Shown here: positions 40,081-50,788 of the stretch, in pieces
How the letters are laid out: every line of letters begins with the position of its first letter
How positions within the stretch are numbered: the stretch's first letter is position 1
Source: Prostheceraeus crozeri
Lineage: Eukaryota > Platyhelminthes > Polycladida > Euryleptidae
DNA length: 64,000 bases
Direction of reading: 5' to 3'
Assembly: GCA_907163375.1 (NCBI GenBank)
Contig: CAJQUW010006340.1
Location: 620,001-684,000 of the forward strand
The notes under the pieces: generated by a model
The model's database searches: none
Seen by the model: only the letters and a program-made list of their open reading frames with translations
What the model was told of the DNA's origin: nothing
Translations under genes and position numbers: made by a program

Positions 40081-43000
40081 TTTTGAGAGCGGGGTGTAGA
40101 TACCCTTGTTCATATAGGCGATGGTTACCGTATGGAAGGCTCTGATTGGGTAAATACCAACACCGCTTGTCCTCCCAGATACTTAAGGCTTTCTTCACTT
40201 GCGTCACCGTTCTCATCACGTGGTGTTGGGATCGGAGGAGGGTTTGTGACACTGTGGTAATGGAATGTTTTTCAAATGCGTCCACATATTTCTGATGTTT
40301 CACTTGTCGCTTCTTTGCTTGACACACCCCCTTCATGCGACAGTCGTGGATTTCTTCCTCATTGCCTTTGAGGACAATGTAAGAGTACATCTTGGCACTC
40401 AAACATACAAACTCCTTCACCCTATCCCCCACACACTCATCCTTGAAACATCCCAAACGATTCGCATTCTCGGTACGTCTCTCTGGATGACTCATGGGAT
40501 AATTTGAGGTATCGAGAACACCTTTCGCCTCCGTATCAATAAAATTGGGGATGTTGTCAAACGAACGCAGCACTTCTTCGCGTGTATACCGGCTGCGGAC
40601 TTTGAGGAAGAAGGAGTCTGTGTCCCCACCAATGAATTCCACTGAGGTGCACGTCTTGTTGGCTTTCCACTGGTCAAACAGCTTGTACATAATAATCTTG
40701 CTGTTGTCCAGGATGCATTGCCCGATATAAATGGGCTTCTTCAAGTCTACCTTGGTCTTGCGCACATTCACCACCACGGCTTTGTCGCTGATGTTGAAGA
40801 AGGATTGGCAATAGGGATGACGTGTCCATTTGCTAAACACATTCGGTGATCGTACAAAATAGTGCTTCCCATATTTCCGCACATTCTCCATCGTCTTGCC
40901 GTACAGTGCGTTCACCATCAAGTTGTGTAGATTGCGGCGCATTTTCGTGGCTGCCTTGGCGCGTTCTTGCGTATGGTATTGAACATAGGGGCGAATATAC
41001 GGTTCTTGGTTGAGGGAGATCCCGTAATGAACCTTGGTGATATGTAAGCCCTTCTCCACATAATACTTGAGAGCAGCGATATGTACCACATACTCTTTGC
41101 GATTCTCGTGCGTCATCATTAACTTGTTGGCTGAGTGAAAGGGTCGGTTCCCGTTCAACTCTTGCCATAGTTCTTGCATATAGGGAGACATGTCCTCCCA
41201 TTTCGCTGTCCCGCGGTAAGGAGCCAATGGTAAATCTTCCGTGGCATCTTGGACGTGTGGGGGATACTCCAAATCGACGCACAGTACATGACCCGTGGTG
41301 CCATTGACATTGTATCGTCCCACCCATTCGTCGTTGATGTCCACCAAGACCTCCGGTCGTACCCAAGCAAAACAATCCTTCGGCAAAGGTCCCATCATGG
41401 CCGCACCGTATAAATTGTTCGCATCGACATAAAACAGGTGAGTGTCTTCTTCTGCTTGCGCGCGGTGCTGATTCACAAATGTCATCCCTCCACGAATCCC
41501 TGCTTCAAACACGCGGTACATATCCACGTCATGCAATTTCTCCAACTTGACCTGTGTCTTTTTAAAGAAAAATGAATAGGTCAAGCCAGGTGTGCCGAAA
41601 TAGTGGATGGGGTCCAATGCAGACACGTCGCGTATTTCACTTCGAAAGTGTTCGAGGTTGTCTGCGAGCAAGGCTACATCCACTGTCAAATAATAGTGGA
41701 TATAATCTTCAAACGTGCTGCACCCCGTCTCTGTCCACGCCTTTTGTGCCACAGCATACTCATCCTCTTCCAACTCCTTCTCACTCAAATCATTATAAAA
41801 TGCTTCCTTCGGAAGCAATTGAGTCTCGTGGATACGATCCCGGCAGTCAAAATATGTATAGGGAAAATATCCTTTCCGAATAGATGTGTGATCGCAATTC
41901 GGATAGACGTTGCTCAATATGTGATTTGAGTGAGGAAAGTCACTGATGGTCGTTGACAAATTGTTTAGAGAGTCTTTCAAAAACTGACATGAATCGATGA
42001 ATCGGAGTTTATATAGGGTATTGGATGGCATGGGAATAAAGATGGTCACTCCCAACGTCTTGTCTCCTGACACATAAATGGGCTCGATCTTATACTTATG
42101 ATCCAGCTTGGTAAACCCTTGTACAATCACCTGGTGACTGTCATATCCCTTCCAATTGTGAAACAAGATGTTTAATGTGTTCCGGGATTGACGTCGTCGC
42201 AGGTTACATGCATTGCACAGGGTTTGCAGACATTTGCCCGTGATATGATCGTGGTCTCGCACCTTTGTCGTAGGCCCACCTTGCTTTTCACCTTGCTTCT
42301 GGGGTTTTACATCACATCCGCACATGTTACATTGAGCTGTCTGTTCATAGTCCCGCATATCATCCTCCGTCAGCGTCATGTTACGGTTTGTCGCTTTCAT
42401 GTGATCAAACATAGACCAGATCACCTGTCTGATGTGTGTAATAAAGGCAGGAATGCACTCATCCCCCTTATGGATCACCACCGATTCTTTCTTGTCCAGC
42501 GCCGGATGCCACACCACATAGGATCCTACATACGCTGCCGTATGCTTCTTGGACACGGAATCAATCATGCTCTCAATGTCCGCATACATCACAGCGAGGG
42601 GTTGAGTGGTTTTCGCGTGGTCAATAAATTCGTGCGGTTTCGTATCTTCCGGGGTTGTTTCCATCTGAAAAATCTTCCATCACATTTGGCTTGATGTTCC
42701 AGACGTTCTTTGTGCGCCATGTCCTTTGTCTTTCCATACTTTATCCCCTTCTCGTAGAAATTAAATCGTAAACTACATAACTGGCATGTTTCAAATCGTT
42801 TCACTTGCGTTTGGTTCATGTTCCGATACCACATGCGAGCACAGTTCTGAAAATCCATCACGGGAAGAAAATGACCAGACTGATCCTCCATATCGTACCG
42901 CGTCACCATCACCAGATGAACAATGCGTGTGTTCTCCTTCACAGCTTGACGGACCGGGTATAATTGGCCCACAAATCCTTTACTGTCATGCACGTGGATA

Positions 43001-44052
43001 CGAAGAATGATATTGTTCTTCTTTTCGAACTCCTGAATATCCCGTGTATTCATTAACCTCTCTGACGTCATCATGGAAAAGTCTAGATGATAATACTGGT
43101 TCAAATTCAACTTGCGCACTGCAGGAAGTCGATTCTGATAAGTGTCATAGGATTTCTTGGTGCGGGGATCAACACGTTCACGTCGAGGAATGCGATTGTC
43201 TTGGTAGGCCAGTGCATAGAGGACACTGTCTTGAAAACAATGCGATGTATACGTGTTGCACTCAAACACACATATGCCTTTGCAGAGCTTGATATCTCGG
43301 TGGATAGGAATCGGTGCGCCCATGCGAAAATTAGGGAAGGAACTTGTTTGAACTAGTAACTCCAACACTTCCTTCACCGCAAATCCTGATCCGTCTTCTC
43401 GATAGTCTTCAATAAATTCTTCAAACTTTGACACCATGTCACCGAACCATGTATCAAAGTTACGTGCTTGGACGCCTTCGTGAATGTATGAGGGTGTGGT
43501 GATGTCTCTCACTTCCTCTTCGCCCGTCGACATATCCATCTTGGCAAACGTGAGTCTCATACTCACAAACACTTTCACGTCCTCGTGGGGGTGTTGTTGC
43601 ACAATGACACGATACAAGTCCGCATAGATTGAATTTAAATATACCTTCCATTTATTCGTGGCTTGATGAGGGGTAAATCGATAATTATATCCGCGACCGT
43701 CCATGATACGTTCTTCTTCCACAGCTGCACCGCCCTCTTGCATGAACTCAAACAGGTAGGGACACAAATGTTCATCCCATCCTTCCGCTTCAGCATTCAC
43801 CACTGTATCGCAGTAGCGACACCGTCCCACACACGCATGCTTATGGTACGCCTCTACGTCGAAACTTCCGTCGCAATCCAAACACAGCAAGTCATTATCA
43901 TCACCATAATTAAACGCGCGGCAATCGTGTTCGTCTCCATACTATTTACAGCACGTCCAACAATAGTTGCGACCCGTCTCCGCTGCTCCATGGGCAATAC
44001 AGTCTTGAAAGCGAGAGAAGGACTGACAGCAGAATTCACACGTGTACTGCAT
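39863..44052 (-). pseudogene. Polinton protein-primed DNA polymerase B (region)
   Basis: The region starts just inside the right TIR. The N-terminal part has zinc-finger clusters (VEAYHKHACVGRCRYCD, then FETCQLCSLRF). The exonuclease domain shows YADIESMIDS. Polymerase motifs follow: YVDANNLYGAAMMGPLP (motif A), HNLMVNALYGKTMEN (motif B) and IGGDTDSFF (motif C). Such enzymes copy the element from its TIR ends by protein priming. Transcription from the right TIR promoter runs inward. The region is broken. Confidence 0.93.
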
Positions 44053-44059
44053 GGTTAGA

Positions 44060-44309
44060 ATGAGAATGATTTTCTCTGGCAGCGCCTTCCTTATATACCG
44101 TGCTGTGACTCATCACACGTGCTCGGCGCCGCGTGCTCCGATTGGTGCTCCGTGCTCATACCCCAAGTGCGCCGATGTGTGGGCGTGTGCTCCGTGCTCT
44201 GATGCGTGGGCGTGTGCTCCGTGCTCTGATGCGTGGGCGTGTGCTCCGATGAAAGAGCAGGTCATGACCTTTCGTCAAATTGTGGTGTAAGGGGCTAGAA
44301 TTTGCTACT
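44060..44309 (-). repeat. Polinton right terminal inverted repeat
   Basis: Inverted copy of 19,213-19,463, including the 27-bp GAGCAC units. It ends in ...CTACT against the target duplication at 44,310-44,315. Confidence 0.95.
44092..44250 (-). promoter_or_regulatory. TIR promoter with GGAGCAC array and TATA box (right)
   Basis: The minus-strand reading repeats the left promoter: the 20-mer at 44,133-44,152, then TATATA at 44,092-44,097, then the polB start region about 40 bp inward. Both ends of the element thus carry the same promoter. Confidence 0.6.
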
Positions 44310-44315
44310 TAGGGC
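44310..44315. repeat. Polinton target-site duplication, right
   Basis: TAGGGC, identical to 19,207-19,212. Confidence 0.95.
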
Positions 44316-45040
44316 AACTGTTTGGAGACGACTTAAGGAGTTGAACTACTCTAATCGTAAGGGACCATCGAAGCTGAATCTGTCCGAGCGACACAAGAAA
44401 CTGAGACTGTAGTGGTCAATGAAACTTTGCTAATGGTGGAATCAGTGGTCACGTGTTGTTTGGTCGGATGAGGCAGCTGTTTGATTAATTTTCAAAGATG
44501 GACGTCATCGCCTTTGGCTGAAGTCTGGGTAAGGCACTCCTGATCGGTTTTTTTACATCGAGGAGTCAGGACGATTGCAGGAAATTGTGCATCTGTGGAG
44601 CCATTTGGAATGATGGTGGCAGCTCACTGCATATTATGAGGGAAAACATAAACTCAGAACGCTATGTTGGAGTGCTCGAAGAACATGTTTATCCTTTAGC
44701 ATTCAGTTTAGGTGATCCATCATCTGATTGGATTCTCATGGATGACAGTGCTCTATGCCATCGTTCCAGGGCAACTCAATTGTATAAAAGAGAGGCAGGA
44801 ATACAAACAGACCGACCGGCAAGGTCTCCTGACTTGAATCCAATCGAACATGTCTGTTCTGTCTTGAAACGGCGAGCTCGTCGACGAATTTGTTCTGGCA
44901 ATGATTTGAATCGGTCGGAGTCTTTATTGAGGCAGGAGTGAAATCAGATTGATCAACAGATGATCAGAAATTTGATCATCAGTATGCCTAATCGCATGAG
45001 AAAGGTAATGGAACTTGGAGGAGACGAATCTGGCTACTAG
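44316..45040 (+). pseudogene. Tc1-type transposase, catalytic part (split by the Polinton)
   Basis: The reading resumes directly after the duplication (QLFGDDLRS). Motifs of a DD34E transposase follow: VVWSDEAAV (first Asp), WILMDDSALCHRS (second), SPDLNPIEHV (Glu), and it ends near 45,040. Several stop codons occur between 44,316 and 44,585, while 44,585-44,941 is open. The copy was inactive or has decayed since; it is older than the Polinton. Confidence 0.88.
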
Positions 45041-48000
45041 GGAACACACCCATCAGTCGTTTTAAGGACTATGACATTACTGGACCAACATACAACATTG
45101 AAAAATATTTGATATGATATAGGAAACAAATTCATTCAATTATACTTAAGCATTACTATTTGCTATAAAATGTTGCTGTTTTAACTAATTTCTAACTATT
45201 TGTGAGGCGGACAATTTATCTACAAGTAGATCAAATTATCCCGTGCATGGATCCACCATTTTTTCATGAAGCGTGAGTGACAGACGAGTGCCTCAAAGGA
45301 CTAACCGAACGCCACATAGCAAAGATAAATTTCCTTGACCCAAGAACTGTATCTTCTAAAATATAACCCACGGATTATGTGATGTTAAGCGCGGGTTCTA
45401 TTCGAGGGCGGTCGCATGAATGACTTTCATGATTTGTGATTTGATGATATCATTGTGCACATTATAAGGTGGGATGTGAAAGTGAAGAGATAGATAAGAA
45501 AGATAATTACGAACAACAACGAACAAATTCTTCAAGAATTAGAATTAGAAGCTGAGTGGAGTTTGTGGAATTTATCGACTTCGTCTTCCGAGAAATCCGC
45601 GGAATGGGGAATATTATTCCCCCGAGAAAGTCCCTACACCAAGTTGCACCGCCAACAACAACCAATATCATTCACATGTTGAAAGGAGTGAACTTCTCGT
45701 CAAAGCCATTAATTATCCCGGCCTTATGAACATAACTCCGTTACGTTGACGTCCACAAAGTTGTGACGTGGGGACCAACGTCACTAAAGAATGGACTAGT
45801 CAAAACAGCGTTTTTTGATATGAGAGAGAGAAAGAGAGGAGACGTCTCACTTTACTCGTATTCCTTGACAGGTCCTTACAAATTATATGCACATCTTCCG
45901 TGTCAGATGCAGTCTTCCTATGAACTTGTTCTTATATAGTGTGTTTCTCTGGCAGAAGCTTCTCGGTGTCACGCAGAGCTCTGATCTGTCTTGGTCACTA
46001 TTTTTCTGCTATTCATACAAGATGTTCCAAGTGCTTTTAGCTTCGGATACGCTGAACTGCAGCAGGTTTTTGACTCTATAATTGAAGGTGCTTTTCTTTT
46101 TCCAACTCCACTACATTGCAACATTGACATAAATTGCCAAAGTTCTCTATTTCAATGCTCCCAAAGCATAATCTGTTCCGATGGCTGCGGATATACCTGC
46201 TTAAAGATTTCACTAGAAACTAACATTTCACTAGAACAGCCTTACAGTAGCGCAACACATTTGTTTTCTATTTACCACAGATATCGCAAAAAAACAAGGT
46301 TTTACCCCAAAAAGACCAAGAGCGGTCATTGTGACCGCAACAGAATATTTGGTTCATTCGTGAAATTTTTTTGAAAGTGCATGCCTTTATGTAGCTATAA
46401 CAGTGTCAAATTCATTCCAGCACTCAACTAATTCTACACTTTATACTGAGTTACCATGATCGTCTTTTTATAAGCTCGTCTGTCCTTGAAATTGAGGGCC
46501 AATTTAGAAATACCAAGATTGCTGCAGGAAAATGCTTTGATCAGTGGCACAGCTTGTGTGTTACACAATTTCATCTTCCTATAACTAAAAATTTAAAGCC
46601 ATCACCAGCCTCATATGGAACGTATTGCAGTTCATCGATCCTTCAGTGAATTATGGCTGAAAAATAAACTATCGAGTGACAGCGGTATATGCTACCATAA
46701 ATCATCCAGCATCAGGAGTGTTAACTTTCTTTCTATGCCAATGAGTAAACAGAGAAATTCTTCAACATAACTGAAATATAAAGAAGCAGTAGACACTATT
46801 ATTTTCCGAGTTGACGCAAAAAGGAGAAAGTAATTGCTAATTCTGATGTCAGATGTAGCTCATCGAAGAATGTGAATGCACTTACATGCTAGATCTGGCC
46901 TTTCTGCTGTCAGGCAATGACCTGATTCACCTTCATGAATGTTCGACTGATATTTACAAATTTTTATTAATTGATAATTTTTTTAAAAAAAAATTTGGTG
47001 CATTTACCGGATGTCACCTTTCTTAAGTCGAAAAAACAACAAATACAACCTAGCTAGGATGTTGTTGGTCTCCAGTGAGCTCTAAAACAGCATCAAAGTC
47101 ACTTCTGGCGAAAGAAAACGGGAAACAGCGCTGATGCTGCAGAAAAACAGTCTGTATAACCAGTGTGTTACTGAGAAGAAGCTGTAAAAAAGAAGTTGTA
47201 ATTGCATCTATAGGAGATCATTATCTTCTTTTTATGTAAAGAAACATGAAAAATGAGCTGGAAGCTGAATGTTGTTTTCGATAATGTGTCATAAATTTTG
47301 GAAATTTCCCAAATAACGGTTTTGGTTTTTCTATTCATGGGAAGAGAGAAAATAGTATTCGGTCCGTGTTCATTAATGCTCAAGCTACGGATCATCCGCT
47401 AAATGCACTTTTCGATGCCATCTGAATGGTCGCTATTTAGTAGCCCCTTCGAAAACAAGCAGACGCACATATTGTTTCTCTGCGATAATGAAAATGTTGC
47501 ATGATTTTTTTTAAATATGTTTATCTTATGTTGATAATACACGAGCATCTTCTGTATTTGCTCATTTCACAATTTTTTCCTTCTCTACGATAACTCGTCC
47601 TTGTTTTTCATGCATACCTTTCTGATTTGTATTTCTGTTGAATATATCTGTTGAACAAAGTTCTACTCTATCTTCCTTTTAATCAGTAACTGTTAATCAT
47701 ATTTAAGTATGACTAATGTGACTTAAATCAGAAGTTTAACGGAAAAGGTTGATGCAAATAAGAATTGAGCACTTAGATGTTGTGAAGAAAACATTATTCC
47801 AATTTACGATGTAGTGTTTAAGCTCATTATTTTGTCGACTGATCTTGACCTTCGTGAACATTTTAAAGCATTCTTCATAAAAAGTATCGAGGTTATATGA
47901 ATATTGAAAAAAAACAGTTTGTGACTCTTCCAAATATCTATTAATGCAGCGAAGCAAAAAAGCACAACAGCCTTCCTCAAATACAGTGATAGCTTCGTCA

Positions 48001-48465
48001 GGTGTAACGCATTACTAAATATTTCGAGGGATTGCAAACTATCCTTTTTTCAAAGCATTTTTTAATGACTGATGAAAATTAAAAGTATCAAAGATTAGCT
48101 ACAATCAATATGAAAATTAAGCATCAAAAGTTTCTCACAACGACAATACTTGATTAATGTCGTACCTATGATAAGCTTGAATTATCATGAAGTAACTTGT
48201 TGACCTCGAATCGTCGTATTGACATTTAAACTTTTGCAGATTGAGATCCAATTAACGCATATTGCATCTGACTTTCAATCGCAGAATAGTTTCCCTTCAC
48301 AACTTGACATAACTATCCTACACGCCGTTGACTTGTTCATTTGTGTTGCCAATAGGAGAACGATCACATTTTCAAAAAATAGATAAACACATCCGTTTCA
48401 AGATTGACCTGAAGCCGACATCGTTCAATTAAAATCAATTTGTCTGACTTGAAAGAATCAGTTGA
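45041..48465. other. Long non-coding stretch
   Basis: AT-rich sequence between the Tc1 relic and DEG/ENaC gene 2. The short open frames (for example 45,991-46,374) show no known domain. The right end of the Tc1 copy should lie near 45.1-45.3 kb, but no inverted repeat matching the left side was found. The last few hundred bases should hold the promoter of DEG/ENaC gene 2; I could not define it. Confidence 0.4.
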
Positions 48466-49995
48466 ATGGATATGACTTCTCGAAGGAGATCGCAAGAATA
48501 TGGTGCAAATAATCGAAAAATCATTATAGACATTTTGTCAAGAAGCAGCATTAACGGACTTTCTAGAGCAGCGTCAGAAAAATCGGTAGCCCTGAAAATT
48601 TTCTGGTCAATTCTTTTCGTGGCTGGCATAATTGGATTCAGTGTCAATTTCAGTAGCATCTGCAAAAGACTTCAACGAGAGCCAATCTTGACTCAGATCA
48701 ATCATGAATACTCAGATTTTGTGTGGCCACACATAACTTTTTGTAACCCATCAAATCCTATAGCATTTTGGCGTAAACCAAGTCTGAAAGAGAAATGGAA
48801 TCAATTCAAAATGAATGCTACAAATTTGCAAAACATCCTCAAGGAAAGCAATACAACCAAAACTCGCGAAGAGTTAATATTATCTTCAATTTCGCCATCA
48901 GATTTCTTTGATACGGGTGTGCGAGGGCTTATACATCTCGTTTATTTGCAATTTCGAATGCACAAGAAGATAGCAGTAACTTCAGAAAACTACGACGCTT
49001 ATCGCAAAATATACGATTTCGAGAAAGCTATTGAAGAGCATTTAAGCTCATCGAACTTTCCATTGCCGTGTTATACTTTGAAACCTGAATACCTGTTTGA
49101 CAAAAATTCATCTTTGAAGCTTTCTGATCTATATGGAATAAAAATTCTACTCATCCTAGACCTTGAAAGTTACTTATTTTTTAATAGAGGATATCAGAAC
49201 AGAAAATTGTACATGTTCTTGAAAAAGCCTAATCATACCCTGTCAACGGCAAAGCTTTATTTTATAAATCCTGGCACAGCGTCTCATTTCCAAATGTCTG
49301 AAAAACGACTGGAAAGATTGAAACATTGCCATGACCACAATTTTCATGTTCAACTGTACGATCCTCAATTAAAGTCTTATCGCCAATATCATGGAGAATA
49401 TAACGACTGCAGATTTCAACTCTCCCAGAGGTTTTATCATAAGCATTGTGGCTGCTTCACATCTCTGCTGCCCATTTATCGTCTTGATGAGTCGCCACCA
49501 AAGTTGTGTTTAAATATGTCAATGTACAATTCCTCGCAAATTATTCAAAACATTAAATGTTTAGATATGGTAAAATCAAAATATGAATATACGTTTGAGT
49601 CGATTTTGGACAAAGAGTGCTCTGAATATTTTCAGCCTCCGTGTAGTCAAGCGTTTCATACACATATTCGTCGAACAAATATTTGGTCGAGAAGAATGAA
49701 CGACGAGCGGCGAGAAAATATGATAAAGAATGCAAGAAAGCTGCCAAACGCTCCAAAAGATGTGAACGCAAATGTAACCGAAGAATTCATCTTTGAGAAT
49801 TGTGCACTTATTGACCTTCATCGCAGTACTGAGAAAAGTGTTAGGACATTTGAACAGCTTGAATATCCAATGTCCGAATTTCTCTCAGACGTTGGAGGTC
49901 TTCTCGGATTGTGGCTTGGTCTTAGTGTAATCAGCGTGTTTGAGTTTATTGAGTTGATTATTTTGTTTGGAATTCATTTATTCAAAAAACTTTAA
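48466..49995 (+). CDS. DEG/ENaC family sodium channel subunit (gene 2)
   Basis: A single 509-residue frame with no introns, paralogous to gene 1 (about half of residues alike by eye). TM1 is at about 43-64. It is followed by EPILTQINHEYSDFVWPHI and TFCNP. The extracellular domain shows the same cysteine pattern (DCRFQLSQR, KHCGC, LCLN, KCLD, KECSEYF, PPC). TM2 (about 470-500) has GLWLGLS, the selectivity filter. The usual His-Gly gating motif is Asn-Gly here (SSINGLSRAA). Expected product: a plasma-membrane sodium channel subunit. Head-to-head with gene 1, 36 kb apart, or about 11 kb if the Polinton is left out. Confidence 0.95.
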   Translation: MDMTSRRRSQEYGANNRKIIIDILSRSSINGLSRAASEKSVALKIFWSILFVAGIIGFSVNFSSICKRLQREPILTQINHEYSDFVWPHITFCNPSNPIAFWRKPSLKEKWNQFKMNATNLQNILKESNTTKTREELILSSISPSDFFDTGVRGLIHLVYLQFRMHKKIAVTSENYDAYRKIYDFEKAIEEHLSSSNFPLPCYTLKPEYLFDKNSSLKLSDLYGIKILLILDLESYLFFNRGYQNRKLYMFLKKPNHTLSTAKLYFINPGTASHFQMSEKRLERLKHCHDHNFHVQLYDPQLKSYRQYHGEYNDCRFQLSQRFYHKHCGCFTSLLPIYRLDESPPKLCLNMSMYNSSQIIQNIKCLDMVKSKYEYTFESILDKECSEYFQPPCSQAFHTHIRRTNIWSRRMNDERRENMIKNARKLPNAPKDVNANVTEEFIFENCALIDLHRSTEKSVRTFEQLEYPMSEFLSDVGGLLGLWLGLSVISVFEFIELIILFGIHLFKKL

Positions 49996-50780
49996 AGTGA
50001 GCATGTTTTAGAGGCCTATACATCCAGTTTGCACATGTAGCTGTTAAATAGATTGCTTGTTTTTATTACAAGATACTTCCATTGCACAGTCATTCACAAA
50101 GTGATTTTTGATTCTAGAAACGCGATGGATGATATGACTTTGATTAAAAATATGAATGACATAATATCACAAAAATCATGAGAATGAGCGATCAATAAAA
50201 AAGTTGGTAAAACATTTGGACAAGGCATATTATAAATACTGCAACTTGCATGTTATTGTTGCATTTCATGTCGTATTCAACAGAGTAGAGTGAGTGAGCT
50301 TGCTGAGACGCTTGTGTAAAATTATAAATAGCATGATCCGAATATGCCGTACGGCGTATATACCAAGGGTTTTATTTCAATCCGTATACCAATGAACGAC
50401 AGGAAAATGCCACCATATTGGAATACTTTATGTCCAAAAGGAATAGGCATGTAGGGAGAAAGTATTTTGCCATTAATTTACAACACATAAAATTGCTATT
50501 CACATGTGTGAAATGGTGCTTTAGGAATAAACTTCGTCGCCGAAAAATAGCATTGAAATTTCTACGTTTTGTATGATTCTTATCCTTTGTCATATCATCC
50601 GCATCCATAACAATTGATCCGTATTCCTCTGCATTTCATCTATCCATGCGTTCGCACTCTGATAGCATCAATGACGTGATGCATTTATATACAATATTCA
50701 TAGACAACACTGCACTGTTAAGCAAATTAATTCATATTGAAGGCCCGAAAGGCCTCTGAATGCACACGTGCGGAGAGTCA
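49996..50780. other. 3' flank of DEG/ENaC gene 2; no further gene
   Basis: AT-rich sequence. The AATAAA near 50,195 could be the polyadenylation signal of the channel gene. The part at 50,340-50,600 shares words (GCCACCATATTGG, ATCCGTATTCC) with 2.3-2.5 kb and may be an outlying part of the dispersed repeat family. Confidence 0.4.
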
Positions 50781-50788
50781 CTATGAAG

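Larger units (their letters stand above)
19213..44309. mobile_element. Polinton (Maverick), structurally complete, coding parts partly broken
   Basis: A 25.1-kb element with inverted ends (19,213-19,463 and 44,060-44,309) starting AGTAG, and a perfect 6-bp target duplication. It carries polB, integrase, ATPase, protease, major capsid protein and several other structural and accessory genes. Most genes run left to right; the right end (polB, TBP-like, UBA-RING) and the acidic gene at 22.8-23.3 kb run the other way. The TIRs are about 97% identical by eye and the duplication is exact, so the insertion is fairly young, though TIRs may be homogenised during replication. It is a fossil: I count roughly eight to ten coding breaks, while the capsid and protease genes look whole. 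It sits in an older Tc1 copy. Confidence 0.97.

Noticed and set aside
40833-41375. Second minus-strand frame inside the polB region
   Set aside because: It lies in another frame over the polymerase palm motifs and has no domain of its own.
44042-44290. Open frames in both Polinton TIRs with Cys-Ala-rich repeats
   Set aside because: They arise from the 27-bp GAGCAC repeat and are mirrored at both ends; the TATA box drives the neighbouring genes instead.
19213-44309. Adenovirus or adintovirus genome as contamination
   Set aside because: The exact 6-bp duplication inside Tc1 coding sequence and the chromodomain integrase show a genomic Polinton insertion.
45991-46374. 127-codon frame in the gap before DEG/ENaC gene 2
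   Set aside because: No domain, no splice context and low-complexity AT-rich surroundings; judged chance.
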